This document shows positions 14,624 through 15,694 of a stretch of DNA of 15,694 nt, in pieces. The notes under the pieces were generated by a model, which saw nothing but the letters and a program-made list of their open reading frames with translations, was not told the origin of the DNA and did not search any database. Position 1 is the first letter of the stretch. The number at the start of each line of letters is the position of its first letter. Source of the DNA: CAYQAE01 sp964415445 [NCBI: uncultured archaeon] (GTDB taxonomy: Archaea > CAYQAE01); NCBI GenBank assembly GCA_964415445.1, contig CAYQAE010000011.1, positions 1 to 15,694 on the forward strand. Direction: 5' to 3'. The position numbers and the translations under genes were made by a program.

Positions 14624-15670
14624 ATGAAAGATAAATTAATATTAAAAACAGCTGAAGCCCACCACCGAGATGTTGGGCGTAACATTGCAAGAATTTCTAA
14701 AAATGCATGTTCTAAATTAGGAATTGAGACAGGAGATGCAATTGAATTATCTGCATCTAAAAAAACATATGCAATAGTATGGCCAGCATATACTGAAGAT
14801 GAAGGTATGGATATTATAAGAATAGATGGCACAATCCGTGAAAATGCAGGAGTTAGTGTTGGAGATAAATTAGAATTGAAAAAGGTAGGAGAACTTAATT
14901 TAGCCAAAAAAATAAGTTTATCTCCAAATCAAGCAATAAGATTTGATTCAAATTTTGCACGCTATGTTAAAGAATATCTTTTTGGAAAACCACTTTCACT
15001 TAAAGATAAAGTCAGAATTGAAATAATGGGATCATCACTAACATTTCAAGTAATTTCAACTAATCCTAGGGGTGCGGTGTTAGTTGCAAAAGATACAAAT
15101 ATAGATATTAAAGAAAAACCAACCGAAGCTCAAGCAGAAATTCCAACTGTAAGGTATGAAGATATTGGTGGACTCAATCATGAAATTAATAAAGTAAGAG
15201 AGATGGTTGAACTTCCAATGAAACATCCTGAGTTATTTGAACATATCGGAATTGATCCACCAAAAGGTTTACTTTTATATGGGCCACCTGGAACAGGCAA
15301 AACATTACTAGCTAAAGCTATAGCCAGCGAATGTGGAGCTAATTTCATAAATCTAGCTGGTCCCGAAATTATGAGTAAGTTTTATGGACAGAGTGAAGAG
15401 AAGCTACGTGAAATTTTCAAAGAGGCTGAAAAAAATGCACCTACAATTATATTTATAGATGAAATTGATGCAATTGCTCCAAAGAGAAATGAAGTAAGTG
15501 GAGAAACTGAAAGAAGAATAGTAGCACAACTTCTATCTTTAATGGATGGCTTAAAAGCAAGAGGTGAAGTTATAGTAATTGCTGCAACTAACAGAGAAAA
15601 CGCAATCGATCCTGCACTTAGAAGACCAGGGAGATTTGATCGTGAGATTAAAATTGGTGTGAACTTCTAG
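14624..15670 (+). CDS. cdc48: CDC48/VAT-type AAA ATPase, truncated by an inverted tail
   Basis: N-terminal half of the archaeal p97/VAT unfoldase, a hexameric ATPase that extracts and unfolds proteins, probably feeding the 20S proteasome. Visible parts are the substrate-binding N domain (about 1-185; double-psi barrel, then a four-strand barrel) and the D1 ATPase. D1 has Walker A G-P-P-G-T-G-K-T at 220-227, Walker B with D279-E280, sensor-1 A-A-T-N-R, and the arginine-finger segment R-R-P-G-R-F-D-R-E. Family members run to about 700-760 residues with a second ATPase domain. Here the frame meets a TAG at 15668 after 348 codons, in the middle of D1. Only residues 1-346 (to 15661) are authentic: the last two residues and the stop are read from an inverted copy of downstream CDC48 sequence. 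The missing end is therefore an artefact or a local inversion, not a natural C-terminus. Probable operon with hsp20. Confidence 0.93.
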   Translation: MKDKLILKTAEAHHRDVGRNIARISKNACSKLGIETGDAIELSASKKTYAIVWPAYTEDEGMDIIRIDGTIRENAGVSVGDKLELKKVGELNLAKKISLSPNQAIRFDSNFARYVKEYLFGKPLSLKDKVRIEIMGSSLTFQVISTNPRGAVLVAKDTNIDIKEKPTEAQAEIPTVRYEDIGGLNHEINKVREMVELPMKHPELFEHIGIDPPKGLLLYGPPGTGKTLLAKAIASECGANFINLAGPEIMSKFYGQSEEKLREIFKEAEKNAPTIIFIDEIDAIAPKRNEVSGETERRIVAQLLSLMDGLKARGEVIVIAATNRENAIDPALRRPGRFDREIKIGVNF

Positions 15671-15694
15671 TATTTCTTTTCTTCCAAATTTATC
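15656..15694 (-). other. inverted fragment of cdc48 at the window end
   Basis: On the minus strand these 39 bases read, in one frame, [13 protein letters not shown]. This is the segment that should follow I-G-V-P in CDC48 (the family reads GVPDRxGRxEILxIHTR). The junction is GGTGTG (15656-15661), which serves both as the Gly-Val codons on the plus strand and as the complement of the CACACC in the His-Thr codons. Bases 15662-15694 therefore lie in reversed orientation relative to the gene. Confidence 0.9.

Noticed and set aside
14476-14907. 143-codon minus-strand frame across hsp20 and cdc48
   Set aside because: It overlaps two well-recognised genes antisense and resembles no protein family.
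15668-15670. TAG in cdc48 as a pyrrolysine or read-through codon
   Set aside because: Sequence after the TAG does not resume CDC48 in any plus-strand frame; the minus strand carries the expected continuation, so inversion explains the stop.
15650-15694. Simple frameshift in cdc48
   Set aside because: Neither of the other two plus-strand frames gives the expected P-D-x-x-G-R-x-E-I-L segment.
1-15694. CRISPR arrays, tRNA or rRNA genes, insertion sequences
   Set aside because: I saw no regularly spaced repeats, cloverleaf-like segments, rRNA-like GC-rich tracts or transposase genes on either strand.

Overview
The window is a very AT-rich stretch of archaeal DNA, most likely euryarchaeal. The evidence is a set of archaeal core genes: translation factor aIF2-beta, an NMD3-type ribosome-export homologue, a PAC2-family proteasome chaperone, and an Hsp20-CDC48 pair. 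In addition, several genes have GAGGTGAT ribosome binding sites matching the archaeal 16S tail, and archaeal TATA boxes lie about 26 bases upstream of several starts. A methanogen-like lineage (for example Methanobacteriales) is possible, but I cannot fix the taxon by eye.

Left part (1-9612). After about 350 bases without a clear gene comes an acidic protein carrying six copies of a roughly 37-residue motif that I do not recognise. A surface-glycan or protein-glycosylation island follows: a GT-C-type membrane protein with an STT3-like DPFFH motif, a GtrA membrane protein plus GT2 glycosyltransferase pair resembling a split dolichol-phosphate mannose synthase, a second large GT-C-like membrane protein on the opposite strand, and two more dolichol-phosphate-type GT2 enzymes. 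The GT2 enzymes would charge polyprenyl phosphate with sugars at the cytoplasmic face, and the GT-C proteins would use such donors on the outer face. A PfkB-family kinase closes this part.

Middle (9693-11776). A 614-residue type I membrane protein has 22 N-X-S/T sequons, all on the predicted outer side, and an acidic cytoplasmic tail. It is followed 8 bases later by a small two-helix membrane protein with a very basic N-terminus. The big protein is a natural candidate client of the glycosylation genes.

Right part (11773-15694). Housekeeping and protein quality control: a PAC2-type proteasome chaperone or activator on the minus strand; aIF2-beta and NMD3 in a probable operon; then Hsp20 and CDC48 in a probable operon behind a TATA box and a near-perfect inverted repeat placed over the expected transcription start, as expected for a heat-shock repressor site.

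The last 39 bases are not a natural end of CDC48. The apparent stop arises because the final 33 bases are the reverse complement of the missing CDC48 continuation ([13 protein letters not shown]), joined through a 6-base GGTGTG/CACACC microhomology. This is either a fold-back assembly or amplification chimera at a contig end, or a 36-bp micro-inversion. CDC48 should therefore be treated as truncated, not as a 348-residue protein.
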